Assembly (NCBI RefSeq): GCF_022682495.2
Contig: NC_071389.1
Span: 177,072,056 to 177,136,055 of the forward strand
DNA from: Desmodus rotundus
Taxonomy: Eukaryota; Chordata; Mammalia; Chiroptera; Phyllostomidae
DNA length: 64,000 nucleotides
Reading direction: 5' to 3'
Shown here one piece after another: positions 1-11,626 of the stretch. Below the pieces are notes generated by a model that made no database searches, had not been told where the DNA came from, and saw only the letters and a program-made list of their open reading frames with translations. The stretch's first letter is position 1, and each line of letters starts with the position of its first letter. The position numbers and the translations under genes are program-made.

Positions 1-1327
1 AATTTCACTTGTGGCAAGCTTATTGTATTTGTAATGATTTAGTTTTAAATTTTAATTTGAAATATGTGGTCTTTGATACTGAAGGTTACATTTGGAAAAG
101 GAACGTTGCCTTGTGCTAAACCATATATTCTTATATTGCTTTGTATGGGATACATATATAATGCCTTGAGCCTGGTTGTCATGGGGATATGTAATTGCAT
201 TTTAAAAATTTCTTTAATTTTTCACACTAGTAAGTCACTGTTGAATGAATCCCATGATTCTGTATTAAAACTTATTTTAGTTGATGATCATACAAAATAA
301 TTTTTTACTTAGCTCATGCAGAGAATAGAACTCAGTGTGTTGACTTTGAAATCTTTTCTTTCTTCCTCTGAATGACATGAACATGACTTGAGTTGTGACC
401 GATTAAAAATATGTATATTTATTTCCTGTTGCAAGTGTTTTGTGTATATAATGGAAAATTTGGAAATTACTGAAGACTATGAGAAAGTCACCCATAATGC
501 CAGCATTCAGAGTCCATCTGTTTACATGCTACCTTCTTTAACTTTGGCCTTTTCATATGCCTAATTCTTCTGGTTTTATAAACAGTGACCTGACTAGTAC
601 AGCTTGAACCTGTACATACTGCCCATTTTGCTTGATACTGGTCCATTTGAAGCAGGGACAGAATAGAGTACTGAGATATTTTCAGATGCTTTATGGTGGA
701 ATAATTTAATAATGTAGTTGAAATAGCCATTTTCATGGGCACATTCAGGCAGGAAGTCAGTTATTTAGTAAGGGTGTATTTTGTGCCAGGAACACTGCCT
801 TGGATTTCGACCATCACCAGTCTCTCGGGTCTTTCTTTTCCTGTCTGATTTTGTCCTCACCATTCTAGGCAGAGCCATCCTTGGAATACTAAAGCTGTGT
901 GGTTGTAACGAGTCAGTCTCCTGCCATTTTTCCCTCATTTCAGTCAGTAGAAAGTTACCACCAGAGTGAAGCTCTTGCAGTGATTTTTCAGTGTTTTGTT
1001 CAGAAAGCTCACAGTGGCTCGGGCGGCTTTAGGCTTTCAGGAAACCTCACTAGAGTATTCTGTTTCTCGCTGATAGAATCTGTGCTCCAGCCAGGAAAAT
1101 CTGCACAGCCTTCCTTCTACCTTAGCTCATGCGCTTTCCTCATCTGGAATTTTGTTCCCTCTTCTCTGTGGCAGCTCACGTCCCTGTTTCCCTTCAAACT
1201 CTGGGATACCTTCCTCTTTGACTTGCTGTACATCTGCTAGCATATTATCTTTTTATCTTTTCCCAAATGTCGTTTTTCAGCTACTTAATATTAGGGATCT
1301 TCCCTCTCTTCTGTTTTTCCCCACAGG

Positions 1328-1379
1328 GCCCTGTATTGGTTTAAAAACCTATGTTGATTTAACTTAAACCAATACGGGC
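1328..1379. repeat. Inverted repeat, 16-bp stem hairpin
   Basis: The arm GCCCTGTATTGGTTTAA (1328-1344) is complementary to TTAAACCAATACGGGC (1364-1379) apart from one bulged T at 1332, with a 19-nt loop. Pairing stops outside these arms. It could be the core of a degraded palindromic transposon or a chance hairpin; no family was recognised. Confidence 0.6.
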
Positions 1380-2295
1380 ACTGGCATTTTTCAGGGTGGG
1401 AAACAGAGGCTGTGATACGAAAGTGTTCACTGCTGCATGTGGCTTGCCCAGACCTGACCGACATCATGCTGGAATTTGAAGAGGGAGCAAAGTGTGATAC
1501 CATCCAAAGTGACAGAATAACCTATTAAAAAAAGAAGAAGAAACCCAAATAAATAACAAATAGAAACACCATTTTCACAAACTTTCATTGTAGAGCAAGT
1601 TTTTGTGGGTAATCTCATTTTTTTGGACTAGGGTGTTTATTTTATTCCATGGGTTGACTATTTATTTTGCTATTGAAATTCTGTGGGATGTCCTTTATAA
1701 AAAACATAGCCAATAGAGTTCCTGGGAGCTAAGGGGCCTGTAATTATTCAGTGTTCCACTCTGCCTTTTATTTCTCTTTGGAGATCCTCTGGGTGGGGTT
1801 TGGCTCGAAGGAGAAGAGAAGCTGGGGGGTGGGGCAGGCTAGGCAAGCAGTCAGACTCTAGGTGAGAGACCGCTTTGTCCACAAGTGCAGAGGTTGCTTT
1901 CTGCTTTAAGAACCTGGGTAGTAGATTATAAAAGAAATCAGATCTTGTTAGTTTTCTTATATTTACTGTGAAAACATTGATAATTTGTGCTGTCCTCTGA
2001 GAGTTTAGACGGGGGTTACCCTTTACTATCTAGACCATCAGGGCATTTGAAAGCTAATGAACATGTGAGATACTGAATGAATGATATCTACTCAGTATAA
2101 CTGTGGATGAAATAGGAAACTGGAAAAATTTTATCTCTCTCCTCCAGATTAAAGTTTTTATTTTACCCTAACAAGTTGTCAGAAGATTTTAAAGGTTGAT
2201 AAGGCACCTGAATCCATGGATGACTATTCTTCAAAACCATCCAGGGCAGTTAGGATTACTCATTATGATAGCGAGACATCAGGGCCTCAGCAGCT

Positions 2296-2319
2296 CCCCC
2301 CCCCCAAAAAAAAAAAAAA
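2296..2319. repeat. C10-A14 homopolymer junction
   Basis: Ten C residues (2296-2305) run directly into fourteen A residues (2306-2319). No SINE or LINE body was recognised upstream, so it is annotated only as a low-complexity tract. Confidence 0.8.
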
Positions 2320-5300
2320 GGAAAATGGATTAAGGATGAGGGCTGAACTGTAGAAAGGAGGCTTCCCTCTAATCATGAAGAGAGAAATGAAGATGATATG
2401 AAGGGAAGGGGGAGAGACAGGGAATCATCAGCAAAGCCTCTAAGAACATACAAGGACACAGAAACTGCAGTTACATGATGTGATGGAGCCAAATTGGAGG
2501 GAAAAGACAGGAGGTGAAAAGGACAAAGTGGAAAAGTATTGGATGAAGACAGGGAATGTTCTGGCTCCCTGAGTTGGGCTGCTCTGCGGACCTTGGTCTG
2601 GGTGCTGCCCTGTGGTGAGGCTTCCTGATACCCTTAACCGCACCCCCTCCCCCTTTCCCCTTGCCCTCCAATCTGTCCCTGAAGGAGGGACAGATGCAGC
2701 AACTTAAATTAGCACAGACTAGGAACCAAGAGTGAGCAGGGATTCTGCAGCCCCCCTGGCCTCCCTCCCCTTCTTTCTTCCTTACCTGGGAAAGTAACAG
2801 GTTCCTGGGGAGGCTCCTGCAGAGAAGTGGAAGTTCTCCGCTCAGAACCAACCTTGGAACTCTACCACTAGAGAAATGATCTGGCACGGTGGCCATGCCG
2901 TTTGTGGAGCCATTGCCCAGGAGTCACCCATTTTAATTTGTGTGCTGTAGGGTATAAACTCTTAATTCCTTTACGTGACAGCTTAATGCTCAAGTCAGCC
3001 CCGCTACTCAGACCCTGGTGGGGCACCCTTGCCGCGTCAGACTTGAGACGCACCGACAGCACTGTCGTGTCTCTGAGGTGAAATAGTCCTCAGAGTTAAG
3101 TGATTGCAGGATCCCTCCTCCTGCAGGTGAAGAAAAAATTGGCTTAGGGATGTCAAGTGACTCTTGATAGGACATATTAGCATCTTTGTAGAAGAGCTGA
3201 AATTAGGAACAAAGTCTCCTGATCTTGGTCCAGTTTTTTTAAAACAGTGCACCATATAACCTCACTGTTTCTAAGTTCCTGGGATTAGTTTTGGTGTCAA
3301 GGGACAAAGAAACTGAGCAGGCCCAGAATGGCGGTACAAAGCTTGTGGTGGGGTTTTTGTGACTGTAGGGTTTTGTAGCTCCTGCTTTTACTGTTAGTGG
3401 AGCTGAGCAAGGGGCCTGCAGCTACCCTTGGGCCTGGCTGGTGTCCCATTTTTGAGGCCCCAGAGTTATTTTTAGCCTCAGGGCCTTGGAAGCAGGTGTG
3501 GTCCAGGCTTGAAGGCCATGCCTGGAATGTGTTCAACTCTTGTTGTGCACGTCTGTTTGGGAGCTGAGAATAGTGGCGAGGCTGCTCTATACAGGACTTT
3601 GTCAAAAGAATCTGTGCTTTTGCAGCAAGAGGAAGGAAAGTCATACTATGTTTCATTTGCAGTGCTTTAAGCAGGTTTACTTTGGAAACTTTATCAGATG
3701 AAATACATTTTAAGAGTGTTAGGGAATATATTAATTTTGAAAAGAAAACTAGCTATAAATCCTTTGTATATGGAAGAAACTTTTTGTATTATGAGTCATA
3801 CCCCACTGACCTGTTTTAAAAGCCCAGGTATATAAGTCACAAGTGTGTGATTTAAAATTTAATTTTTCTTATTCCCCCCCTCAAACATTATTGTTATGGA
3901 AAATAATTCTTTCAAGTCCTTTTGTGAAGCAGAAATTCAGCTTTTACCTTGAGGGTAAACATAAATTTTCCTCTGTTGTTACGTGTTCATTTTCTCACCT
4001 CACCCAGACCCACACCTTTGTTAACAGCATTGGGAAGGAGGAGCAAGCAGGGCTGCCACAGACACTGGTACCTGTGCTAAGGATACGTCGTGCCCGTTTC
4101 TTAATTTTTTTTCACTTTCCAAGATTGTGGAAACAAATATAACAGTATCTTTAATTACCCAAGCAGAACTATTATGTGTGTTTGAGGTCCTGCTTTACCT
4201 ACTGTTCTGTAACTTGATTTTATTCTCTTAATATACCATGACCATCTTTCATTGTCAAAAACTATACTTTTGTACCATCCTTTTAAAATTTTGCATGATA
4301 CTGTGTCACAGGATTTTTCATAATGTATAACTTACCCATTTCCCATCTCTTGCTCATGCTCTTCCTTTTTCCAACATTTTTAACGTGTGTTTTAACTGAA
4401 AGGTGAGACAGTTCCTTGTAAGTCACTTAGAAAGTATTCTTGTAAGCCATTTTAACATTACCTTCAGAAGAATGTAGTTTGGCATTCTAGTTTTGCTTTT
4501 TTTAGTATTAGGAGATTTAAAGTAGGAAAAATTCTGGAATATTATTGTTATAAAACTTGGGCTCAAGTGGAGGTGGTGGGAGAGTTTGGTGTTGATGATT
4601 TTTTATTGTTTTCCTTGCTTGTCCCTAGAGCCTTCTGGTTTTCGTTGGGAAAATTAAATTATAGCCCTTCTTCCCATTAGACTGTGTTCTAAATTGCCCA
4701 GATGTTTACCCTGGTCATAATATCTTTAATAATGTAGCTCTTTTTCAGGAAAAATACATCTTATCTTTCATGCAGTAGAATTTTGTTGTTTTGGGGGTGA
4801 GGTGGGATAAAGATTATAAACTCACATTAGTGTTACCAGCTGCTTGAATACAGTAGTCTAACTTAGCAAGTCCTTGTGATATTTGATACACCTCTGACAA
4901 GCAGAGCTCCTCGAAAGCATTTTTCATTATTTTAATGGAATGATCCTTTAAACTACTTCCTTGTTGTATAGATCTGTTCAAATATATATCTTGTTTAACA
5001 TGTCTTTGATATTTTCCTATATTCTGCGCTATGAAACCAAGATTCTCTCATTAGGTACAAAATGTTCATGGAGTTGGAAGAGTTGTATTAAATTAACAAT
5101 TTAATCTTTCTTATTACAAAATTTCCTTTCATTTCTTTGGCAAATAATGCACTAATACAGGAATCACAGTTTCTCTCTTTGTAGTTTTATGGAAGAAATT
5201 GTACTAAGCTTTCTTGTATATGTATTATAAAAGTTTAAGTGCCTAGAAATGCTTTATAGATATAGCCATAGTTCTGAAGAAAAACTGAACACCTGCCACA

Positions 5301-5429
5301 TCTTTTATGGCCATTTGCCCAATTCAGCATTGCCTTGGCCAGTATACACGTTGGCCTCAAGCCTTTGACAGAGACAGAGAGCTGCAGTCTCCCAGGCGTC
5401 CGCATAGCTCACTCTCTCTCTCACCTCCC

Positions 5430-5720
5430 TCACGGTCTTGACCTAACCAGTAGAGTAAGGTCTTCTGACGACTCTGTTTAAAATTGTAGCTGCCTCTCCC
5501 AACTCTTCCTTCCCTGCTTCACTTTTTCTCCATAGTACTTACCATCTGTCATAACAGTGTTTTGCTTTTGTTGTTGCTTTTTATTACGTGTCTCCCGTCA
5601 CTAACTGAAGAACCAGGAGGACAGGAATCTTTAAACCACTTCAGTTTTGCAGCATTCCCTGCTGCAGTGCCTGACCCTTATTCAGTGCCCAGGAACTATT
5701 GGTTGGCTGAAGTCGTTACA
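5430..5720 (+). repeat. L2-type LINE 3'-end relic
   Basis: The order of phrases (pyrimidine-rich lead, then a GAGGACAGGAATCT-like block, then CAGTGCCTGACCC and a GGTTGGCTGAA-like end) follows the 3' end of mammalian L2 elements. It is strongly diverged, so boundaries are approximate. Confidence 0.45.
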
Positions 5721-7692
5721 GTAGGCCTGGCAGATGCTGAAGAAAACCAGGATGCACAAATTAGTCCCCATTTGACCTCTCTTCTGTTTGTTCCGAATCT
5801 CTCCTCTTCAGCCTTTAGACCATCTTTATTATAAATATCCTTCCAAAACATCTTCTCCTTAACTCTCAGATTAAGCCAACCCCCTGTCACATTTTCTCTT
5901 GCCCAGTGACTCCATCCAAGACTTTCCATTCCCACTCCCTCAGGACCTCCACCCTCATCTCTGGGCCCCTCTTCAAGTAGGGAGAGTCCTCAGTTCTCAG
6001 ACAGGATGCCAGCAGGAAGCATTCAATGGAGAGGGGTACGTGCCGGAGCCTTAGGGGTGGTGAGGCCTGTGTCTAGGATAGATACATGGTTTGGTGGGAG
6101 GAAGAGGAGAGCTCAGGTAGATCAGGGATGGGATGCTGGTGCAACAGGTGTGCATCAACAGGGGGCAGTGCTAAGGAGGAAAGACAGAGGCTCCACCTGA
6201 GCCCATCAGTCCTACGAGTGCCCTGCTGTCCCTTAGCAGAAACTTCGTGAAGACTCCTCCCAAACCTGGACTCTGTCTGAGCTGGCCTGTGTCTGCAGCA
6301 AAGGCATTACATTTCAGTCTTTGAAGGATGGCAGCTCTTCCAGCCTTTATCTGTGGATCCTTGAGATGTATATAAACAACCTGAGCCTCTGATAGGAGTG
6401 GGTTCTTTCAATGTGCTATTAAGTAGTGAGAGGTGGCTGCATTTTACGGTGCTAACAAGTGTTGTTTCTGTGTCTAGTACTCTCTAGAGTTGTGCTTCAA
6501 GCACTCTGTCCCATTATTGCCACCGCTTGTCAGAATATGTGTCCTCTAGTTGGGGCTGAGAAAATATAGTTAAGACATTAATAAGCAACTAAAAAACATA
6601 AGAAGGCTTCTTGTCTTTGGGTTTGTTTATTTCTTGGTTTTGTATAAATCTGTTTTACCAAATACCAGACATCAGAATTTGTCAGAGTTAGCCCACAGCA
6701 TATGAGGCAGCATTGCTTCAGTCAGTGTAGAGCGATGATGGTCCACAGGCAAGGTGCTCTGCTTGCTTCCAGGCATCATAACCTGCTTTTCCCCCTGGTG
6801 ATCTGTTCAGTTTTTCTGTTATTGAAAGTCTCTGCTGAAAGGCTGTTTGGTGTATCTCATTGCCTATTTTTTCAGTTTCATTGAAGGAAAAAAAATTTAA
6901 GACTAGCCTGGAGTTTAATAAAAGTAAACTTCTCACCTGATTATATCCTTTCCATAAATTCTCTGAGAATTTGAACTTGAGCTCAAGCCCAAACAAATAA
7001 GGCTCAGTTGTTCTCCTCGCTGAACAGGCCTTTTAAGCACCCCATAACTGTAGGATCCTTTTCCGTCTGAGAATTTCTTTGTAAAAAGGAAGTTTTTAAA
7101 ATGGTAATGTGCCTGTCTGAGAGGTAACCCCCGCCTTCTCATGGATCCCACCTTTCAGACCAGTGGGCGTGTTCATGAGCTATGTCTCTGACCCCGCCTG
7201 CTGTAGGCCTTGATGTGGGCCTTCGGAGTGGAAATGTTGGGGCAGCAGTGCCTGGTGTTGACAGAAAATAACCCACGGGTAGATGTGGAAACAGTGTGAG
7301 AAAGGTTCTCACCTTTTTTTTTTTTTTAAATATACCTAGTATCAGTATGCCTGACTTAGAAGCCAAGATTGGGTCTGGTAAGTTGAACAGACTAATGCCT
7401 CATCTGAGAAGGGGAGAGAGATGCTTAATAGAATCATTTAAAAAGGATCTTAATCTTTTTAAAATTTCCTGGTTGGGCACCAGCTTTAAAGGCTGCAAGT
7501 ACTGAAGAAAATCAAAAGAAAACATTTTTTGTCTTAGCTAATGACTCTAATGGCAAGTGTTGAGTTTTATATGGTTAGACTTTATATTGTTAATAAAACA
7601 GACTCCTCAAGTTTACTTAATCATTAAAATAGTCTTTTGACTTACGGTTCCCTGATATAACTAACTCAGTAGAATACTTTATTTCATTGATA

Positions 7693-7933
7693 CGCTATTT
7701 TTTTATTAACCTCACCCAAGGACATGCTAATTGATTTTAGAGAGAGGGGAAAGGAAGGAGAGAAAGGGAGAGAAAAGAAATATCAGTGTGAGAGAGAAAC
7801 ATCGATCAGTGGCCTCTTGAATGCGCCCCAACCGGGAACCGATCCTGCAACCCAGGCATGTGCCCAGACTGGCACTTGAACCCACAACCTTTCAGGTTAT
7901 GGTTAGAATACACTGAGCCACACCAGCCAGGGC
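7693..7933 (-). mobile_element. Ves-type SINE (bat tRNA-derived)
   Basis: Reads antisense: purine-rich GAGAGAG tail region, AACATCGATCAGTGGCC body, and the head complement CACACCAGCCAGGGC at 7919-7933. A 10-bp direct repeat TTCATTGATA flanks it (7683-7692 and 7934-7943), consistent with a target-site duplication. Head and tail are mutated, so this is an old copy. Confidence 0.85.
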
Positions 7934-8394
7934 TTCATTGATATTCTTGTAAAGTTGGGTGCAGAGTGAATTTCAATAAATAGAACTCTACTGTTTTCCA
8001 TTATAAAGTCAGATACATTTCTGTAGGTAGCCAAGTGGAATTTAACACATGAAATAAATGACAGAAAAACTTTAAAAATTGTATATTAAAGGGGGAAGGT
8101 TCTTATACAACTCATGTTAATATTAAATGTTGTAAAATATAAAACATAAATTGCTTGCTGAAATGCAGGCTGTACCTAAATTGGCATTTCTTTAGGGGAC
8201 TTGTCCATTGTGTTCCCTGGCTTGTATAGTCATTTTGTTATACTAACATGTTATATCAGCCTATCTCTAAGCCTTCATAGATAAAGTCTTTAAAAACCTT
8301 TATTTCTGGAAGTGGGATACTTTGCAAATATTTGTTTGGTGGCCTTGGTTAAGGTTACTGGTGTTCAGTTTGATAAATACTAGTTTATTGACTT

Positions 8395-8580
8395 TTTTTA
8401 TTTTAGAGAAATAGAAAGCTTTATTGTATATATAGAAAAGGGTTATTTAGTGGTCTTCTGAAAGGAGATAACAGCAAAAGTGCCCCTCATGTAATCGATT
8501 TCAGAAAAGTCGGACGTTGGGCATAAAGGTGTAACAGGAGGGCCCCAGTTGGCCTCCGGACACTGTAAAGGGGTGTAACT
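8395..8580 (-). other. Possible truncated retrocopy, unidentified
   Basis: On the minus strand there is an AATAAA motif followed after a short gap by an A-rich run (AAATAAAAAAAG), preceded by about 150 nt of less AT-rich sequence. This is the layout of a 5'-truncated processed pseudogene 3' end. I could not identify a parent gene and saw no clear target-site duplication, so it is only a suggestion. Confidence 0.2.
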
Positions 8581-9629
8581 TAATCTTTATTTCATTTCCA
8601 CTCCTTTGCTTCAATTACATTTTCATATTAGGGCCACTTTTACCAGACCTTTGCTTGGTCAAGGAAAGGGTCTTTCTGACTCTGTTTCTCTGGGTAGGAT
8701 TGACCATTTCCTGTCCAGTAAGACAGTTTGCCCTGCCTATCTTTGGTGTCAGTGATTTGGGCTCATGAGATTTGGCTACAAGGAAGCAAAGATGAGAACT
8801 TCTAATTCAACTTTTGCATGTTTGCTGTCATCTCCCTCCCTTTGTCCGTTGATCTGCTAACCCAGATAACTGCTTTGTCCCACCCGGATTTTATCATTGC
8901 CAGGAGCCAATCAGGCTCGGAGACTCAGTGCCATTGTTAGAGTCAGCTTGCTCTTGTTCTCGGATTTCCACTTTCTGTGCCACCCGGGACTCTCATGGAC
9001 AAGTCACGTCATTCTTTCTCAGTTCAGTTTCATTATGGGATGGGCATGTAGGGAAAACAGGGTCACCCAGTAGGAGGAGCCCTGGTTGGGGAATCAGACT
9101 ATCTGAGTACAGGACCTTGCATTGCTGCGAACTGTGTCACTGAGCAGTCAGGACTTGATTCAGTGCTGTAGCCTTGGCAGGTGCTTTGCAAGGGTATCAG
9201 TTGATTGACTAGGACATATTCTGTGCTCTAGTTTCTTTATTTGAAGGCAGAGGTGACTTTTGTACCTCATTGCCATTAAGCTATGCTAAAAATAAATATG
9301 TTAATATTATGAAGACAAAAAATGGACAGATTATGTAGTCTCTGGAGCTGATTTGTAACAGGTCAGGGTGGATGCGATCATTTCTCAGGTGCCTTCTCAT
9401 TCTGTGTGCCCGGCTCTGTATAAGGGACACAGCTTGGTTGAAGCTGGACTGTAGGAGGATGGAATTGCTTCTATTTTCATCTGCCGAGTGGTGTGTTTTA
9501 GATTCCGGATGCAGGGCAGCTTTGTTCACCGTTTCCCTGCTTTTCTCTGTATAATGTGTAGTTGCTTTTTATTTACTCACTTTAGAAAACTTAGATAATT
9601 TTGTCCTCAAAACAGAGTTTGTGAGGAGA

Positions 9630-9730
9630 CAAGGCGAACATATCCACATTTTCCAGATGAGGAAACTGTGGTTCAGAGAGATTACGTGATTTGTCCAAGT
9701 TACATAACTTGTAAATGCAAGGCCACTTCT
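9630..9730 (-). repeat. MIR-like ancient SINE relic
   Basis: Contains the conserved antisense MIR phrase CCAGATGAGGAAACTGTGG, followed by a CAGAGAGATTACGTGATTTG stretch matching the 'gttaagtgacttg' block. Boundaries are approximate. Confidence 0.5.
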
Positions 9731-11082
9731 CTTTATGTCCTGCTACCTCTCCTCTGTGCTTCACTTTCTAATTTGTAAGTCTAAACTTAAGAAGCAGGGG
9801 CTCAGTGATGTTTGGGGGCTCTATAATTCTAGTTTGAAATCACTTAATCAAATATTTATTCAGTATCTTAAACTGGTTTTGGAACAAGGAGGATTATATT
9901 TGTAACAGTGTCAATTGAGTGTCTTAGGTGCAAAACACTGTGGAGGTGGGAACTGTAATACAAAATCTCTGCCATCAAGTACGTTATCCTCTAGAAGTTG
10001 AGTGCCCATGGACGTTTAGTTTTATGTAGCAGAGAATTTCACATAAACAGAGATGGACTAGGAGAGATAGGAATCTGAGAATGTTGAAGGTCAGGGTGAG
10101 GTCCAAGCTATGGGCACAGAACTCCAACTAGTATTAGGAAATGGTCGATGATAGGAGTTTGGTAAGAACAGGAAGCACTGGGTCTAGTATGAAGGGTTCT
10201 GTGTGGAGGATGCAGTCCCAGAGTCAGTCCTAGGTTAACGTATGAGATTTTCTGCGGAGGGAGTCAGTGATTCTCTTAAGAATGAGGCACAAGAAAGTGA
10301 GGGGTGAGCCTATGGAGAGTCAGGGAATTGGGGGGGGCGTGGCCATTTGGGGGTCTGGCCAGGGTTGTAGTTGAGAGTATCTTGGGTGGAGCCGGGTACA
10401 TCACAGGTGCCTATCAGTTAGCTCAGCAGTTGGTGTGACAAGAATATTACTCATTTTTCTGCCTCTCTTCTCCTCTCCTCCCTGAGGACACTTTAAAGGG
10501 ATGTGTGCTGTTTGTACCGTGGAGTGTGTGTGTGCGCGTGTGTGCACGGCACACTCTCATACCATTACAGTGATTCTCGAGCCATCAGAAAAGGTTTTTT
10601 TTGTTGTTCTGAAATAGGGGATTGCTGCCCTGGTCCTAGGCTATTGTTCTTTGTGTTATTTTCAGGAAATAAGCAAAGAAAATGGAGGGTACCCATTTGG
10701 AATAATAACACTTCAAGCAGCTTTATATAGCTTTTTTAATTTCATGCTATAACTCATTTAGTTTTGGGCCCATGGTGATTATAATTCATGAATATGTCTT
10801 GTTTTGTCTTTTGTGTTTTTATATTTTTGAGGTAAAACTGAATTATCATTAGCATGCTTTTCTGAAGCCATACCCAATTGTCCTTTTTGTTTGTTTGTTC
10901 AAATGAAACAGTGCATCAAGTATGGAATTAGATTAATGGAGTAAATATTATGAATCATACACTCTCTCTAATCTGACACGCTTTCTTTTTTTGACCCCAT
11001 GTTTTGTTTTCTGTCTTTCTCTCTTCGTGTAGGCTTTTCAGTCCAGTGTCAAGCTGTTGCAGCGAGGGAGCAAAGGTAAAGA

Positions 11083-11091
11083 ATGATGTAA
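11083..11091 (+). CDS. uORF 1, minimal (ATG ATG TAA)
   Basis: Two consecutive ATG codons directly followed by TAA. The stop overlaps the next upstream ATG by one base (TAATG at 11089-11093), a layout that could allow termination-reinitiation. Translation is not shown by sequence alone. Confidence 0.35.
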   Translation: MM

Positions 11092-11153
11092 TGCACTGGC
11101 TGCCCCAAAGCATCTTTTGTTGTGTAATGGTTATTCCAGTCATCTCTTTATGA
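11091..11153 (+). CDS. uORF 2, 20 codons
   Basis: Begins at the ATG overlapping the uORF 1 stop and ends at TGA 11151-11153. The start context is moderate (G at -3, C at +4). The stop overlaps the ATG of uORF 3 (ATGA at 11150-11153). The peptide (MHWLPQSIFCCVMVIPVISL) is hydrophobic and unrecognised. Confidence 0.35.
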   Translation: MHWLPQSIFCCVMVIPVISL

Positions 11154-11164
11154 ATCAACTGTGA
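11150..11164 (+). CDS. uORF 3, 4 codons
   Basis: ATG AAT CAA CTG TGA, overlapping the end of uORF 2. It is too short to say more than that it completes a chain of three overlapping uORFs. Confidence 0.25.
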   Translation: MNQL

Positions 11165-11250
11165 GGGGCTGCTTTGTGGAAGGAATCCTTTGCAAGAGCA
11201 CATCAACGGGAAGGAAAAAGAGACATTCACTTAGAGGGCTCTTGCTGAAA

Positions 11251-11331
11251 ATGGGTTTAACTCTCCTTTTGCCAGTCACCACCAGCCTGACCTCATACAT
11301 TTCTAGTACAATGGAGTGGCTGAGCCTTTGA
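11251..11331 (+). CDS. uORF 4, 26 codons, strong start context
   Basis: The ATG at 11251 sits in GAAAATGGG: A at -3 and G at +4, an optimal mammalian initiation context and arguably as good as or better than the main start. The frame contains a second ATG (11311) and ends at TGA 11329-11331, leaving 67 nt before the DUSP16 start at 11399. The residues are mostly hydrophobic, serine and threonine (MGLTLLLPVTTSL and on); no known peptide is recognised. Of the upstream ORFs it is the one most likely to be translated and to dampen DUSP16 output. Confidence 0.45.
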   Translation: MGLTLLLPVTTSLTSYISSTMEWLSL

Positions 11332-11398
11332 GCACACCACCATTACATCATCGTGGCAAATTAAAGGAGGAGGTGGGAAAAGAGGATTTATTGTTGTC

Positions 11399-11626
11399 AT
11401 GGCCCATGAGATGATTGGGACTCAAATTGTTACTGAGAGGTTGGTGGCTCTGCTGGAAAGTGGAACAGAAAAAGTGCTGCTAATTGATAGCCGGCCATTT
11501 GTGGAATACAATACATCCCACATTTTGGAAGCCATTAATATCAACTGCTCCAAGCTTATGAAGCGAAGGTTGCAACAGGACAAAGTGTTAATTACAGAAC
11601 TCATCCAGCATTCAGCTAAACATAAG
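11399..11626 (+). CDS. DUSP16: DUSP16 coding exon 1 (start; rhodanese-like domain with kinase-docking motif)
   Basis: Encodes residues 1-76, starting MAHEMIGTQI, which I recognise as the N-terminus of dual-specificity phosphatase 16 (MKP-7). This is the first half of the non-catalytic rhodanese/CH2-like domain that binds MAP kinases. The basic cluster K55-R56-R57 (11561-11569) sits within SKLMKRRLQQ and corresponds to the kinase-interaction motif of this family. The start was chosen because the protein matches the family N-terminus and the ATG has a strong context (GTCATGG). The exon ends in AAG before donor GTAAGT at 11627, phase 0. The same exon carries the uORF-bearing leader. In known biology the protein dephosphorylates JNK and p38 and shuttles between nucleus and cytoplasm. 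Confidence 0.97.

Larger units (their letters stand above)
1..11032 (+). other. DUSP16: Upstream non-coding stretch, inferred 5' intron of DUSP16
   Basis: No exon is recognisable here. The stretch ends at a good splice acceptor (pyrimidine-rich run followed by TGTAG at 11028-11032) just before the DUSP16 start exon, so I infer it is the intron between a distant non-coding first exon and the start exon. It contains an L2 relic (about 5430-5720), a Ves SINE (7693-7933), a MIR-like relic (about 9630-9730), a C10A14 homopolymer pair (2296-2319), a short perfect-stem hairpin (1328-1379) and otherwise unique AT-rich sequence. Its short reading frames (up to 141 codons) show no recognisable domain. 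Confidence 0.7.
11033..11398 (+). promoter_or_regulatory. DUSP16: DUSP16 5' UTR within the start exon, with uORFs
   Basis: The segment lies between a strong splice acceptor (11031-11032) and the DUSP16 initiator ATG at 11399. It holds several upstream ATGs: a two-codon ORF (11083-11091), a 20-codon ORF (11091-11153), a four-codon ORF (11150-11164) and a 26-codon ORF (11251-11331). None is in frame with and open into the main ORF. The main ATG has G at -3 and G at +4, a strong context. The acceptor choice is inferred from sequence alone. Confidence 0.65.

Noticed and set aside
2471..2896. 141-codon minus-strand frame in the 5' intron
   Set aside because: Low-complexity, purine-rich DNA gives Gly/Lys-rich sequence; no family resemblance.
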